IMG/VR virus record: IMGVR_UViG_3300042731_006219
Location: 1-40,208 of that record
Origin: a virus
Length of the DNA stretch: 40,208 bases
Reading direction: 5' to 3' (one strand)
Part shown: piece after piece, positions 24,880 to 32,299 of the stretch
Layout: every line of letters begins with the position of its first letter
Numbering within the stretch: position 1 is the stretch's first letter
The notes under the pieces: generated by a model
Seen by the model: only the letters and a program-made list of their open reading frames with translations
What the model was told of the DNA's origin: nothing
Databases searched by the model: none
Made by a program: the position numbers and the translations under genes

Positions 24880-26291
24880 AAAAAATTATTACATTATTAT
24901 TATTTTTTATTTATTTAATATCTAACGCTCAATATGTAACAGTTCGTAAACCTCTAAGAATCGTGTATGATAATGACACGTTAGATATTTATTTTGATAC
25001 GGATACGGTCAATTTTCATTCTAATTTGAATTTTCATAAATTTGAAAACGGGGCTATAATTGCCGATTCAATTTTTGTTAATGGAAATTGGTACAAAGAT
25101 TTCAAAATAGATAGTTCATCTGTTACTTATTCTCTTGACACATTATTTTTATATGAGGATAAAACATATATAACAAAAGATCCAACTACAAATTTTGGAA
25201 TAAAATTACGCTCTGATTGGGGAGGTGCTTTTGATTCTTCTGTTATTAATTTTAAATTGAGTAATTCTTTCGTCGGGATTCAAGATAAAAATAATAATTA
25301 CATTCAATTTGACAATTCAGGAATAACATTTACAAGGGGAGGATCATATACATATGATGGAACATATTTTAGAAGTAACTTGGACACATTGGCAGACAGG
25401 GACTGGGTTAGAAATAATGCTGGTGGTGGAGATGTTTATAAAGTTGGGACTCCTGTTGATAATCAATTAGGTATTTGGACTGGTGACGGTACTATAGAGG
25501 GGGTAAAAATTGAATTTGATGGTACAAATTTTGAACTTGATACTATTCATGAATTAAGATTTAAAAATAATCCAAAATATTTCAATATATATCAGCCAAA
25601 TTATTATTCATTTAGATTTGGATATAATGGATCAGATATATTTGATATGCGAAGTACAGGTTTTGGGGGAATGAATAACGATGAACCTGTATTACTTTTA
25701 GGTGGTACAACGTCTACATCTCCATCTTTATGCCCTCGTAGAGACGACACAAATACAGGAATAGGAAATGCAGGTAGTGATCAATTAAGTTTAATTGCAG
25801 GGGGAAGTGAAGGACTGCGACTTGAAACACAAGCAATAACAGTTTATGACACAATTTACGGTCATTATATTTCCTGCACTGACCAACCAAACTGGGCTGT
25901 TTGGGATTCGTTAACAGGCGCGTTGACAAATGATTCAACATCTGATGCCGGATTCGGGTTAACGATGGAAATACCGGAAACGATAGAAGAATTCATGAAA
26001 GACAGGTATAGGAATGAACTTGCATATTACTATGAAGATAATAACGGGAAAATACAGAAAGTATATACTTTGAAAGGCACTGGCCCGGGAAAAACAATTC
26101 AAAAACTTGCTTCACGGGATGAAATAATAATGCGTTATGTTGAAAAACTAGAACAGCAAAATAAGGATTTGCTTGAACGTGTTGAAATCCTTGAAGAAAA
26201 ATTAAAACATGGATATAAAACAAAAGAACGTAAGACATACTGGTATGATAAGAAAGAAGACAAAATAAAAAGGAATGGGCGTGATGAATAA
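24876..26291 (+). CDS. Signal-peptide tail-fiber-like protein
   Basis: A 471-residue protein with signal peptide MKKIITLLLFFIYLISNAQY and predicted cleavage before Gln19. The mature region is Asp/Thr/Asn-rich, beta-rich, with fiber-like repeats (DSSVINFKLSNSFVGIQDKN; TRGGSYTYDGTYFRSNLD). The region 260-330 (LLGGTTSTSP, then GIGNAGSDQLSLIAGGSEGL) is a pattern common in phage fibers. The end has EELMKDRYRNELA-like and a heptad coiled coil (VEKLEQQNKDLLERVEILEE), where S74-type fibers have an intramolecular chaperone, but the catalytic Ser-Lys pair was not identified. Confidence 0.65.
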   Translation: MKKIITLLLFFIYLISNAQYVTVRKPLRIVYDNDTLDIYFDTDTVNFHSNLNFHKFENGAIIADSIFVNGNWYKDFKIDSSSVTYSLDTLFLYEDKTYITKDPTTNFGIKLRSDWGGAFDSSVINFKLSNSFVGIQDKNNNYIQFDNSGITFTRGGSYTYDGTYFRSNLDTLADRDWVRNNAGGGDVYKVGTPVDNQLGIWTGDGTIEGVKIEFDGTNFELDTIHELRFKNNPKYFNIYQPNYYSFRFGYNGSDIFDMRSTGFGGMNNDEPVLLLGGTTSTSPSLCPRRDDTNTGIGNAGSDQLSLIAGGSEGLRLETQAITVYDTIYGHYISCTDQPNWAVWDSLTGALTNDSTSDAGFGLTMEIPETIEEFMKDRYRNELAYYYEDNNGKIQKVYTLKGTGPGKTIQKLASRDEIIMRYVEKLEQQNKDLLERVEILEEKLKHGYKTKERKTYWYDKKEDKIKRNGRDE

Positions 26292-28080
26292 ACTAATCTA
26301 TATATTATTGTTTGTGCCTGTATTTTGTTTTGGGCAGTTCAACGATAATCGTTCAGATATATCATACAACTGGCAAAAATTATTGACATTTGACGGTGCT
26401 AGTAATAATGACAGCATAGGAAAATTTTATGCTTGTTATTCATATGACACGATAGGCAATATTACTTTTTCATTAGATTCTGCCAGTAACGCATACGGAA
26501 TAACAGCCTCAACAGGTATGTTATATGTTGCTGATAATACTTATTTGACTTGGGGATATGATACTATTAAAGTACAAGTATGTGATGACGGGGCTAGTTG
26601 TGGTATTTATTACGGGTTTATTAGAGTAAAAGATGAAGATAGTTGTGTATTTGTAGACCCAGATTGGTCCGGGACAGAATCAGGAACATTAAGTGAGCCT
26701 TATAATGCATGGTCAGATATTGTTAGTTTTACTCCGAGCTATTGTTATATGCAAAAAAGAGGAACTTCTACATCATCTCATGTTGTACTTAATGCAATAA
26801 TAGCTACAGCAAGCAGTCCTACATTAGTAGGAGCATATAGTACCGGTACTATACCTATCATTACAGAAGTCTCAAGTGCTGGTGGGGTATATTTTGGTTC
26901 ATTTTCAGGAACAGGTTGTCAATATGTTGAAGTATATGATTTTTATTTTTATAATAATGATCCATATTCAGGAGTATACATTGATGCAACTAGCGATGCG
27001 TATAGTATAGAAGTATGGGGATGTAAAGCGCATGGGTGTGGAAATAATGCAGGGTTTTACACAAGAGGAGATTATGAAGATGATGTAAGAGATTTATCTT
27101 ACGGTTTTTATAATTGCGAAAGCAGTAATAATGGAACTAATATACATGGTTTTAAGGTAAATAGATCGGTTGATGTTATTAATTGTTATTCTCATGATAA
27201 TGATAATTCTGGTATTTCTTGTGCAATAGGAACATTAGACACAGTAATGTATTGTTATTCTCATAGTAATGTAGCATCTGGTATTGAATTACAAGGAGAT
27301 AGTATATTGGTTGAAAAAAACGTTGTTTATAATAACGGACTTGGTGGAATTAATATGGATGCAGAGGCTTATTGGGAAGATTGTATAATAAGAAGTAATA
27401 TTGTATTTGGTCAACGTGATCAAGGAATTGGATTATATGATGCTATTAATATACTTGTAGAAAATAATAATATCTACGAAAATGGACAAGGAGGTAATTA
27501 TTTCGCTCGATGGGGTATAAATATACAAGGCTCGATTGATTGTGTTATTAGATATAATAGCATAAGAGATAATGTTGACGGAGGTATAAGGGTACGAAAC
27601 GGTTATGGTGCGAGTACGTATAGTTCTGGAGATTCGGTTTATTATAATTGGATTTCTGAATCACCTGCAAAAGCTATAGCAATGTTTAACGGCAACGGCG
27701 GAAATTTATATTTCCTTAATAATACGATTTATTTAGATTCGATATATGAAAGTAGTTCAAATTATAATGTTGTAGCATATGGTAACATTGTTGAATATAT
27801 AGATTATGATGTAGGGTCAAATAATTTATTAATGAATTCAGATACTATTTTTACTGATGCTTCAAATTATGATTTTACGCTTAAAAAAAATGCAATAAAT
27901 GCAATCGATCAAGGATATGATTGGGGGCAGACAAGAGATTTTACAGGAATAAGAATGGATGATACTCCTGATATCGGTGCTTTTGAATTTGAAAAAAAAA
28001 GAAGATATCCATATTGGAAAGGAACGAAAAAAAAAATATTTTATAAAGGAGTTGAAAAAAAATTATATTGGACAAAATAA
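26284..28080 (+). CDS. Secreted beta-helix tailspike-like protein
   Basis: About 598 residues with signal peptide MNKLIYILLFVPVFCFGQ, cleaved before Gln18. The ATG at 26284 is preferred over one at 26275 for the signal peptide. A cadherin-like module (NITFSLDSASNAYGITASTG, then DTIKVQVCDDGAS) is followed by a right-handed parallel beta-helix (about 170-520) with repeated Asn/Asp/Tyr turns (INCYSHDNDNSGISC, VEKNVVYNNGLGGINMD, VENNNIYENGQGG). The fold is used by polysaccharide depolymerases and lyases. It ends with a basic KKRRYPYWKGTKKK tail. Glycan cleavage is inferred from fold. Confidence 0.7.
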   Translation: MNKLIYILLFVPVFCFGQFNDNRSDISYNWQKLLTFDGASNNDSIGKFYACYSYDTIGNITFSLDSASNAYGITASTGMLYVADNTYLTWGYDTIKVQVCDDGASCGIYYGFIRVKDEDSCVFVDPDWSGTESGTLSEPYNAWSDIVSFTPSYCYMQKRGTSTSSHVVLNAIIATASSPTLVGAYSTGTIPIITEVSSAGGVYFGSFSGTGCQYVEVYDFYFYNNDPYSGVYIDATSDAYSIEVWGCKAHGCGNNAGFYTRGDYEDDVRDLSYGFYNCESSNNGTNIHGFKVNRSVDVINCYSHDNDNSGISCAIGTLDTVMYCYSHSNVASGIELQGDSILVEKNVVYNNGLGGINMDAEAYWEDCIIRSNIVFGQRDQGIGLYDAINILVENNNIYENGQGGNYFARWGINIQGSIDCVIRYNSIRDNVDGGIRVRNGYGASTYSSGDSVYYNWISESPAKAIAMFNGNGGNLYFLNNTIYLDSIYESSSNYNVVAYGNIVEYIDYDVGSNNLLMNSDTIFTDASNYDFTLKKNAINAIDQGYDWGQTRDFTGIRMDDTPDIGAFEFEKKRRYPYWKGTKKKIFYKGVEKKLYWTK

Positions 28081-28349
28081 TGAACGGTGATTGGGAACAT
28101 AGAATTAACAAGATTGAAAAAACGACAGATTCTATTCAATCTGACGTGAAAGAAATCAAACTTGCCTTAGCCGGTTCTGAAAAAATAGGGTTGAAAGGGT
28201 TTGCAAAACGGGTTAATGAAGTGGAATCATATATTGAAAAAGACAAAAAGCAAAAAAACAGGCTATATGGTGGATTTGCAGTGTTTGTATTTATTTGGGG
28301 AATAATAAAATTATCTTGGAATTATATAATAGGATTATTAAATAATTAA
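28080..28349 (+). CDS. Holin-associated XhlA-like membrane protein
   Basis: An 89-residue protein; ATG 28080 overlaps the upstream stop by 1 nt (a TTG at 28068 is possible). An N-terminal helix with heptads (HRINKIEKTTDSIQSDVKEI) is followed by a C-terminal transmembrane segment (YGGFAVFVFIWGIIKLSWNY). The layout is that of XhlA-type proteins that work with holins. Located directly upstream of a holin-like gene and the putative lysin. Confidence 0.55.
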   Translation: MNGDWEHRINKIEKTTDSIQSDVKEIKLALAGSEKIGLKGFAKRVNEVESYIEKDKKQKNRLYGGFAVFVFIWGIIKLSWNYIIGLLNN

Positions 28350-28365
28350 ACAGGAGGATATTAAA

Positions 28366-28659
28366 ATGAAATTAGATTTACCAACGATTTTAACTTTACT
28401 CGGGACTATCGCTGCAATTATAGGGATTAGTTCTGCATTGATTGAAAAACTTAAGAAGGAAATTACTGAGGCTGTGAAAGAAGGTTCCGAAGCTATTGAA
28501 AAAATTAAGGAATTCAGGTCAAAAACTTCTGATGGTGGGGAAAAATTGACAGACGAAGAAATTAGACAAATAATCCCTGAAGTTACAGATGCACTTATTG
28601 AAACATGGGATGTATTTTTAGCATTGAAAGAAATTAAAATTTTTAAAAAGAAAAAATGA
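28366..28659 (+). CDS. Holin-like small membrane protein
   Basis: A 97-residue protein with one N-terminal membrane segment (TILTLLGTIAAIIGISSALI), then a Lys/Glu-rich helix and a polar C-terminus. It has a strong Shine-Dalgarno (AGGAGG at 28352-28357). It precedes the putative lysin and overlaps it by 4 nt. Holin function is inferred from size, topology and position. Confidence 0.55.
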   Translation: MKLDLPTILTLLGTIAAIIGISSALIEKLKKEITEAVKEGSEAIEKIKEFRSKTSDGGEKLTDEEIRQIIPEVTDALIETWDVFLALKEIKIFKKKK

Positions 28660-29270
28660 TAATACCGGAAAAATTTTGTCAGGTAGGGAATATCTTGATG
28701 GTACATAACCCGAGGGGATTAATTCCTAAAACTATTCATAAGGTAATGTGGCATGATGCCAAACGGGCTGGCTACACGAAAAAATATGTAGAAGGATTGG
28801 ATAAAGAATGGCCAGGTATTATTTATAATCATGCTGAAATTTTTGTTCACGGGGATAATAAAATAGGTAATCCGATTAGCCTTGCTTCCGCTATTGAAAA
28901 AGGGGTTAAGGTTAGGCCGATAAGCCAGGTTGCCCTACCCGGGACAAAGAAAAAATTTGCCGTGCTAGTACCTAAAGTTCCATATTCGGATTGGGAAAAG
29001 AATCATATTTCGGACTACGCTCATAACCTGGATAGAAATGATGTATTATATGATGTCCCGTCTCTTGGTTTATATCATGTCATCGCTGCTTACACGGGGG
29101 TGTGGGTTGGAAAGCTTGGTAAAAGTGCAGAAAAATTAATGTATTGTTACGAAGTAGCAAGTACGTGTTCAAATCATTCAGGACGTAGTATGTTTGAGCA
29201 TCCGGGTTACACAAATTTCTGGCACTTATGGCTTAATCAAAAATATTATCTCGGTTGGAAGTCAGGTTAA
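28656..29270 (+). CDS. Permuted NlpC/P60-like putative endolysin/amidase
   Basis: A 204-residue protein, last of the late operon. It has the order His then Cys of permuted papain-like (YiiX/LRAT-type NlpC/P60) enzymes: His59 in YNHAEIFV and Cys164 in LMYCYEVASTC. A GRSMFEHPGYTNFWHLW segment follows. Such enzymes cleave peptide or amide bonds, including in cell-wall peptides. Following two holin-like genes, an endolysin role is most likely. No signal peptide is present, which fits holin-dependent release. Confidence 0.65.
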   Translation: MIIPEKFCQVGNILMVHNPRGLIPKTIHKVMWHDAKRAGYTKKYVEGLDKEWPGIIYNHAEIFVHGDNKIGNPISLASAIEKGVKVRPISQVALPGTKKKFAVLVPKVPYSDWEKNHISDYAHNLDRNDVLYDVPSLGLYHVIAAYTGVWVGKLGKSAEKLMYCYEVASTCSNHSGRSMFEHPGYTNFWHLWLNQKYYLGWKSG

Positions 29271-29304
29271 TTTTTTTCATGGTTTTAGGTTTTAGTTAGT
29301 ATTT

Positions 29305-29332
29305 AACCCTGTCTTTATGACAGGGTTTTTTA
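29305..29332 (+). terminator. Rho-independent terminator of the late operon
   Basis: AACCCTGTC (29305-29313) pairs perfectly with GACAGGGTT (29319-29327) around a TTTAT loop and is followed by TTTT. It sits 34 nt after the putative lysin stop and ends the head/lysis operon. Confidence 0.85.
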
Positions 29333-29333
29333 T

Positions 29334-29365
29334 ATGAAAATTTTTTCATGTGAAATATTTTTCAT
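29334..29365. promoter_or_regulatory. Two abutting 16-bp operator dyads
   Basis: ATGAAAATTTTTTCAT (29334-29349) and GTGAAATATTTTTCAT (29350-29365) are near-palindromes placed end to end. They share TGAAA...TTTTTCA and lie across the -33 region and spacer of the promoter at 29341-29372, so a repressor bound here would block it. Confidence 0.65.
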
Positions 29366-29372
29366 ATATTTG
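29341..29372 (+). promoter_or_regulatory. Candidate promoter of the small-gene block
   Basis: TATATTTG (29365-29372) is an exact TAnnTTTG -7 box; TTTT at 29341-29344 lies 20 nt upstream at the -33 position. It would drive the small genes from 29441 on, under control of the tandem operators that overlap it. Confidence 0.6.
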
Positions 29373-29440
29373 CATAGATATTATAAATTGATAGATGCAC
29401 GATAAAATGGCATTTACATATTGTTATAAATCTGGAAATT

Positions 29441-29617
29441 ATGGATAAAAATAATGTAAAAGAGAAAACACCTACTGAAAAACAAGTAGTTTTAGTCTCT
29501 TCGAATTACCATAGCTTAATTGAGCGTGAGGCTATATATGTTAATGGGCAATACTTTTGGACTGATGATATGCTACCATTAAAACCTAAGTATTGGAGAA
29601 ATAAACCGAGTGAATAA
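29441..29617 (+). CDS. Small gene-cassette protein
   Basis: A 58-residue polar protein (MDKNNVKEKTPTEKQVVLVS... ending KYWRNKPSE). A GTTATAA sequence (29423-29429) lies just upstream and a TTATAACGG just downstream, bracketing it like a cassette. No family recognised. Confidence 0.5.
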   Translation: MDKNNVKEKTPTEKQVVLVSSNYHSLIEREAIYVNGQYFWTDDMLPLKPKYWRNKPSE

Positions 29618-29629
29618 TTTCTTGTTTAT

Positions 29630-29679
29630 AACGGTATTGATATGCCCAGTTTGGGTTTACGAGCTAAAAACTTTGAATT
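29630..29679 (+). repeat. Cassette separator, TTATAACG type
   Basis: TTATAACGG just after the upstream stop is followed by GATATG, a small CCCA-GTT-TGGG hairpin and the next ATG at 29680. It has the same order (TAACG, TATATG-like, hairpin) as the separator after 30715. Confidence 0.5.
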
Positions 29680-30066
29680 ATGAGAGAAAGCGACAACGAT
29701 TTTATGAACAACAAATACCCCACTAACCCCAAATTGGGTATATCTGATGTTAGGGTTAGTACATCTTACATCATTTGTGCAGCAATTTGGTTTAAGGATG
29801 GTAATAAATACAGCCATCAACCAAGAAATGTAGATAGTGGGTTAGTTGTGTGTGGGCGTAGGCATCACAATTGTTATTTAACGGCATTTGAATTAAACGG
29901 AGGTAAAAAGATTGAAGGATTAAATGAACTTAATGCGAAGGCTGTGCAGGGGTTCTTAACAAGCGATGATAGATTTGTTGACCGTAAAGAGGGTGGGCAA
30001 ATTGCTTTTGATGCGGGGCAGACTGCTAAATTAAAAAACTGCCTTTTTTCGGAGGACTTGTATTAA
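29680..30066 (+). CDS. Hypothetical protein with GRRHHNC motif
   Basis: A 128-residue protein. SYIICAAIWFKDGNKYSHQP is followed by GLVVCGRRHHNCYLTAFEL and, at the C-terminus, VQGFLTSDDRFVDRKEGGQI with AFDAGQ. I have seen the last pattern in small phage and prophage proteins of unknown function. The Cys/His-rich CGRRHHNC could bind metal. It is the largest gene of the small-gene block. Confidence 0.65.
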   Translation: MRESDNDFMNNKYPTNPKLGISDVRVSTSYIICAAIWFKDGNKYSHQPRNVDSGLVVCGRRHHNCYLTAFELNGGKKIEGLNELNAKAVQGFLTSDDRFVDRKEGGQIAFDAGQTAKLKNCLFSEDLY

Positions 30067-30129
30067 CCCTAACGTTGGTTGTATGTTGACGGTTTTTAGC
30101 GGAATTTGAAACACTAAAATAAAATAGAT

Positions 30130-30375
30130 ATGAGTTTAATTGAAAAATATAAAGCATGGGCTAAATACTCTGATAAATACACAGCAGCACAAGTACTGAC
30201 TGAAATAGTTGCAGACCTTACATGTCTTGAACAAGAGCAAGCTAAAAACTGCAATATACAACGTGTTATAAAACTGGCTTGCCTTTGTCCAAGAACAAAA
30301 TATGATGATTGCGACAGAGCCGAGCCATGCTTAGAATGTGATGGATGTCATTATTTTAGGCAAGCTTGTTTATAA
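30130..30375 (+). CDS. Cysteine-rich small protein
   Basis: An 81-residue protein with a helical N-terminus (KYKAWAKYSDKYTAAQVLTE-like) and eight or more cysteines, concentrated at the C-terminus (CLCPRTKYDDCDRAEPCLEC, then CHYFRQAC). This would form a zinc-binding or disulfide-rich tail. Its stop codon is inside the left end of the attC-like site. Confidence 0.6.
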   Translation: MSLIEKYKAWAKYSDKYTAAQVLTEIVADLTCLEQEQAKNCNIQRVIKLACLCPRTKYDDCDRAEPCLECDGCHYFRQACL

Positions 30376-30464
30376 CGGTCGAGTGTAGCCATCAGTAGGC
30401 TAATGCACTGACCTATCAATTTAGTAATAATTTTCCGCCTATTGTGGCTACACTTTGTTAGCGG
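30370..30464 (+). repeat. attC-like recombination site
   Basis: This 95-nt site starts TTATAAC (30370-30376) and ends GTTAGCG (30457-30463), like the R'' and R' boxes of integron attC sites. Inside, AGTGTAGCCA (30382-30391) pairs perfectly with TGGCTACACT (30445-30454). After one unpaired T (30392), CAGTAGGC pairs with GCCTATTG (30437-30444) with one G-T wobble. A 5-nt and a 2-nt spacer separate boxes from stem. The bulged base, the unpaired spacers and the position (overlapping a stop, just before the next small gene) are all attC hallmarks. No integron integrase is in the window. Confidence 0.6.
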
Positions 30465-30487
30465 CAGGGCGGGCAAAATAAAAGAAT

Positions 30488-30715
30488 ATGACACACGAAG
30501 AAAAAATCAATTACATGAGAATTGCTGCTAGAATAGCAGGTTTTGGAATTAAAAACGAACACTTAGATTTACTTGTAAGTGTTTATGAACTAATCCTTGA
30601 AAAGAAAGGAAAAGGCAATATTGATGATGTTGTAAAAATAGAAAGCGAGGTTAAACATCGGGCAGATGTAAAGGCTCGTTCTGAATTACTAGATAAAGTA
30701 TCTGAAAAGGTATGA
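30488..30715 (+). CDS. Small gene-cassette protein
   Basis: A 75-residue helical, charged protein (YMRIAARIAGFGIKNEHLDL, then ELILEKKGKGNIDDVVKIES). It begins 24 nt after the attC-like site. No family recognised. Confidence 0.6.
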   Translation: MTHEEKINYMRIAARIAGFGIKNEHLDLLVSVYELILEKKGKGNIDDVVKIESEVKHRADVKARSELLDKVSEKV

Positions 30716-30728
30716 TGTAGCCTTGCCG

Positions 30729-30762
30729 CTAACGGTTACGTATATGGGCTGATTGCCCTTGA
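30729..30762 (+). repeat. Cassette separator, CTAACGG type
   Basis: CCGCTAACGG, then GTATATGGGC, TGATT, GCCC: a TAACG element with a GGGC/GCCC hairpin between the two small genes. Related to the separators at 29630 and 31036. Confidence 0.5.
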
Positions 30763-30796
30763 AATTTAGTAGAAACTTGATAAAATATACAGACTT

Positions 30797-31039
30797 ATGA
30801 ATACAGACAAAACAACAACAGAGAACGGCAATTTGCCTATATACGGTGTTATAAGCCGTGCTTTGGTTAATGCTGTAAAAGAAGAGGCTGATTACGATTA
30901 TGACCAACATGGTGAAAGTTGGCAATGGGCAATAAACGAAATGAGCGATGAAGTAAATGAAGCGTGGAGACAAAAAATGAATAAGATATATGATTTAGCT
31001 TGCCAACTTGATGAACAATTGAAGTTGCATGGCTTATAA
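30797..31039 (+). CDS. Small gene-cassette protein
   Basis: An 80-residue acidic protein (VNAVKEEADYDYDQHGESWQ, then INEMSDEVNEAWRQKMNKIY). Helical, without recognised domain. Its stop overlaps a TTATAACGG separator (31034-31042). Confidence 0.6.
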   Translation: MNTDKTTTENGNLPIYGVISRALVNAVKEEADYDYDQHGESWQWAINEMSDEVNEAWRQKMNKIYDLACQLDEQLKLHGL

Positions 31040-31073
31040 CGGACAGGTATATGAAATTTAAAATTTACGAATT

Positions 31074-31286
31074 ATGAAAGACAAAACATTATTACCAGAC
31101 CAAGAATGGAATCACTTGTATATTGATAAACCCAAGAATGGGCAAAAGTGTATGAGTAAGATTAAAGGTGAACAGGGATATGTAAGTGAATGTATTTATA
31201 ATAACGGGTACTTTGAAACTTACGAAGACAAAAGAAATAGATTTGTTATTACAAGGTGGAAACATGATTTATGGCTACCAGTGTAG
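31074..31286 (+). CDS. Small gene-cassette protein
   Basis: A 70-residue protein with HLYIDKPKNGQKCMSKIKGE, then GYFETYEDKRNRFVITRWKH and DLWLPV. The short Trp/Pro ending resembles small phage proteins that accompany DUF551-type domains (ITHWMPLP-like endings), but the similarity is weak. Confidence 0.6.
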   Translation: MKDKTLLPDQEWNHLYIDKPKNGQKCMSKIKGEQGYVSECIYNNGYFETYEDKRNRFVITRWKHDLWLPV

Positions 31287-31329
31287 TAAATTTTATTTTT
31301 TATATACATTGTTATAAACTGATAAAATT

Positions 31330-31503
31330 ATGGAGACCAAAAAATACGAATACATTATCGAAATAGAATACAAAGAACTAATACCAACAGACTGGCTTAA
31401 TAAACGTGGTGCATTGGGATGGGAATTAGTTGCTGTTGTTGATGATAAAGACATAGACGGAAAAGAATTATTGCGCTATCACTTTAAACGAGCGTGCGAA
31501 TAA
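31330..31503 (+). CDS. DUF4177-like small protein
   Basis: A 57-residue protein: KYEYIIEIEYKELIPTDWLN followed by KRGALGWELVAVVDD and LLRYHFKR. The LNxxGxxGWELV pattern and strand order fit the small DUF4177-like fold. GTTATAA (31312-31318) lies 11 nt upstream of the start and TTATAACG (31514-31521) is downstream, so it is bracketed like a cassette. Confidence 0.65.
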   Translation: METKKYEYIIEIEYKELIPTDWLNKRGALGWELVAVVDDKDIDGKELLRYHFKRACE

Positions 31504-31513
31504 TTTTATTTGT

Positions 31514-31540
31514 TTATAACGTATGTATATAACCAATTAA
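31514..31540 (+). repeat. Cassette separator shared with 2783-2806
   Basis: TTATAACG is followed by an 18-nt stretch (31523-31540) identical to 2789-2806 and then by a similar AT-rich leader into the next gene. Confidence 0.6.
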
Positions 31541-31553
31541 AAATTTTTCATAA

Positions 31554-31838
31554 ATGGCAAATTCAGAAAAGGTAAGGAATAGAATAGTTGAACTTGTAAG
31601 AAATAATGAACTTGAAAAATCAGATTTATTGCAAGTTTTTTCACAATTAGTGCATGATGGTATTTTAAATAATAAGGATATTATCAAAATAATTAAATAT
31701 TTATTTGATGATATTTTACAGGCAAAAACGAGAACAAAATATAGTAAGGCACATGATGGAAGTTATAATAAGCATCAATTCGCTAAGGGAGAAAGATTTA
31801 AATTATGCGGAAAAGAATTTATAACAGATAATAATTAA
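31554..31838 (+). CDS. Hypothetical small helical protein
   Basis: A 94-residue helical protein (RNRIVELVRNNELEKSDLLQ, then LNNKDIIKIIKYLFDDILQA) with a C-terminal FAKGERFKLCGKEFITDNN. It is the last gene before the bidirectional terminator. No family recognised. Confidence 0.6.
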   Translation: MANSEKVRNRIVELVRNNELEKSDLLQVFSQLVHDGILNNKDIIKIIKYLFDDILQAKTRTKYSKAHDGSYNKHQFAKGERFKLCGKEFITDNN

Positions 31839-31881
31839 ATTATAGATTTTCATGGTTTTAGTTTTGTTATGTTAGATGAAA

Positions 31882-31908
31882 AAACCAGGGTTGTTTGCCC
31901 TGGTTTTT
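31882..31908. terminator. Bidirectional terminator
   Basis: AAACCAGGG (31882-31890) pairs with CCCTGGTTT (31898-31906) around a TTGTTTG loop, with T-rich sequence on the right and A-rich on the left. It lies between the rightward small genes and the convergent minus-strand block, so it can end transcription from both sides. Confidence 0.85.
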
Positions 31909-31954
31909 AATATTTAAAAATTTATAAAATCAAGATTTTAATTTTTATTTGTTT

Positions 31955-32206
31955 TTAAATTCTCGTGAAAACTGTTGAATGATAATCTCGTTTTTTCCCA
32001 AAGTCAATTGGTAAAGACCCATGACTTATATAAGTAATAAATGATTTGCCATTTCTTGTTCCCTTTAAAATTGTCTGATAATGATGAAATTTATAAAAAA
32101 ATGGCTGGTTTATCCAATTTTTAAAATTGAAATTTTCAAATGTATAAGAGCCTATATCATTGCCCTTATCATCAACACATGTCATTTTCATTTTTATTTT
32201 TTTCAT
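31955..32206 (-). CDS. Hypothetical protein of minus-strand block
   Basis: An 83-residue basic protein (MKKIKMKMTCVDDKGNDIGS, then FENFNFKNWINQPFFYKFHH). Beta-rich, no family recognised. It is the last gene of the leftward block. On its strand, the 93-nt gap upstream contains two hairpins. Confidence 0.6.
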   Translation of the reverse strand: MKKIKMKMTCVDDKGNDIGSYTFENFNFKNWINQPFFYKFHHYQTILKGTRNGKSFITYISHGSLPIDFGKKRDYHSTVFTRI

Positions 32207-32237
32207 GATTTCTAGTTTTATTGTTTTCTACTGCCAA

Positions 32238-32289
32238 AACCCCGAAGGTCAAAACCAGTTGGGGTTAGTGTCCTGCAGATGTAGCAGGA
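32238..32289 (-). promoter_or_regulatory. Two leader hairpins, attenuator-like
   Basis: AACCCC (32238-32243) pairs with GGGGTT (32261-32266); read on the minus strand this ends GGGGTTTTGG. A second hairpin pairs TCCTGC (32271-32276) with GCAGGA (32284-32289). Both lie between two genes of the minus block and could be terminators or attenuators that step down expression. Confidence 0.45.
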
Positions 32290-32299
32290 ACTAGCATAG

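Noticed and set aside
28338-28706. 122-codon minus-strand ORF opposite the holin-like gene
   Set aside because: It lies wholly opposite three overlapping coding regions with clear features and a strong ribosome binding site.
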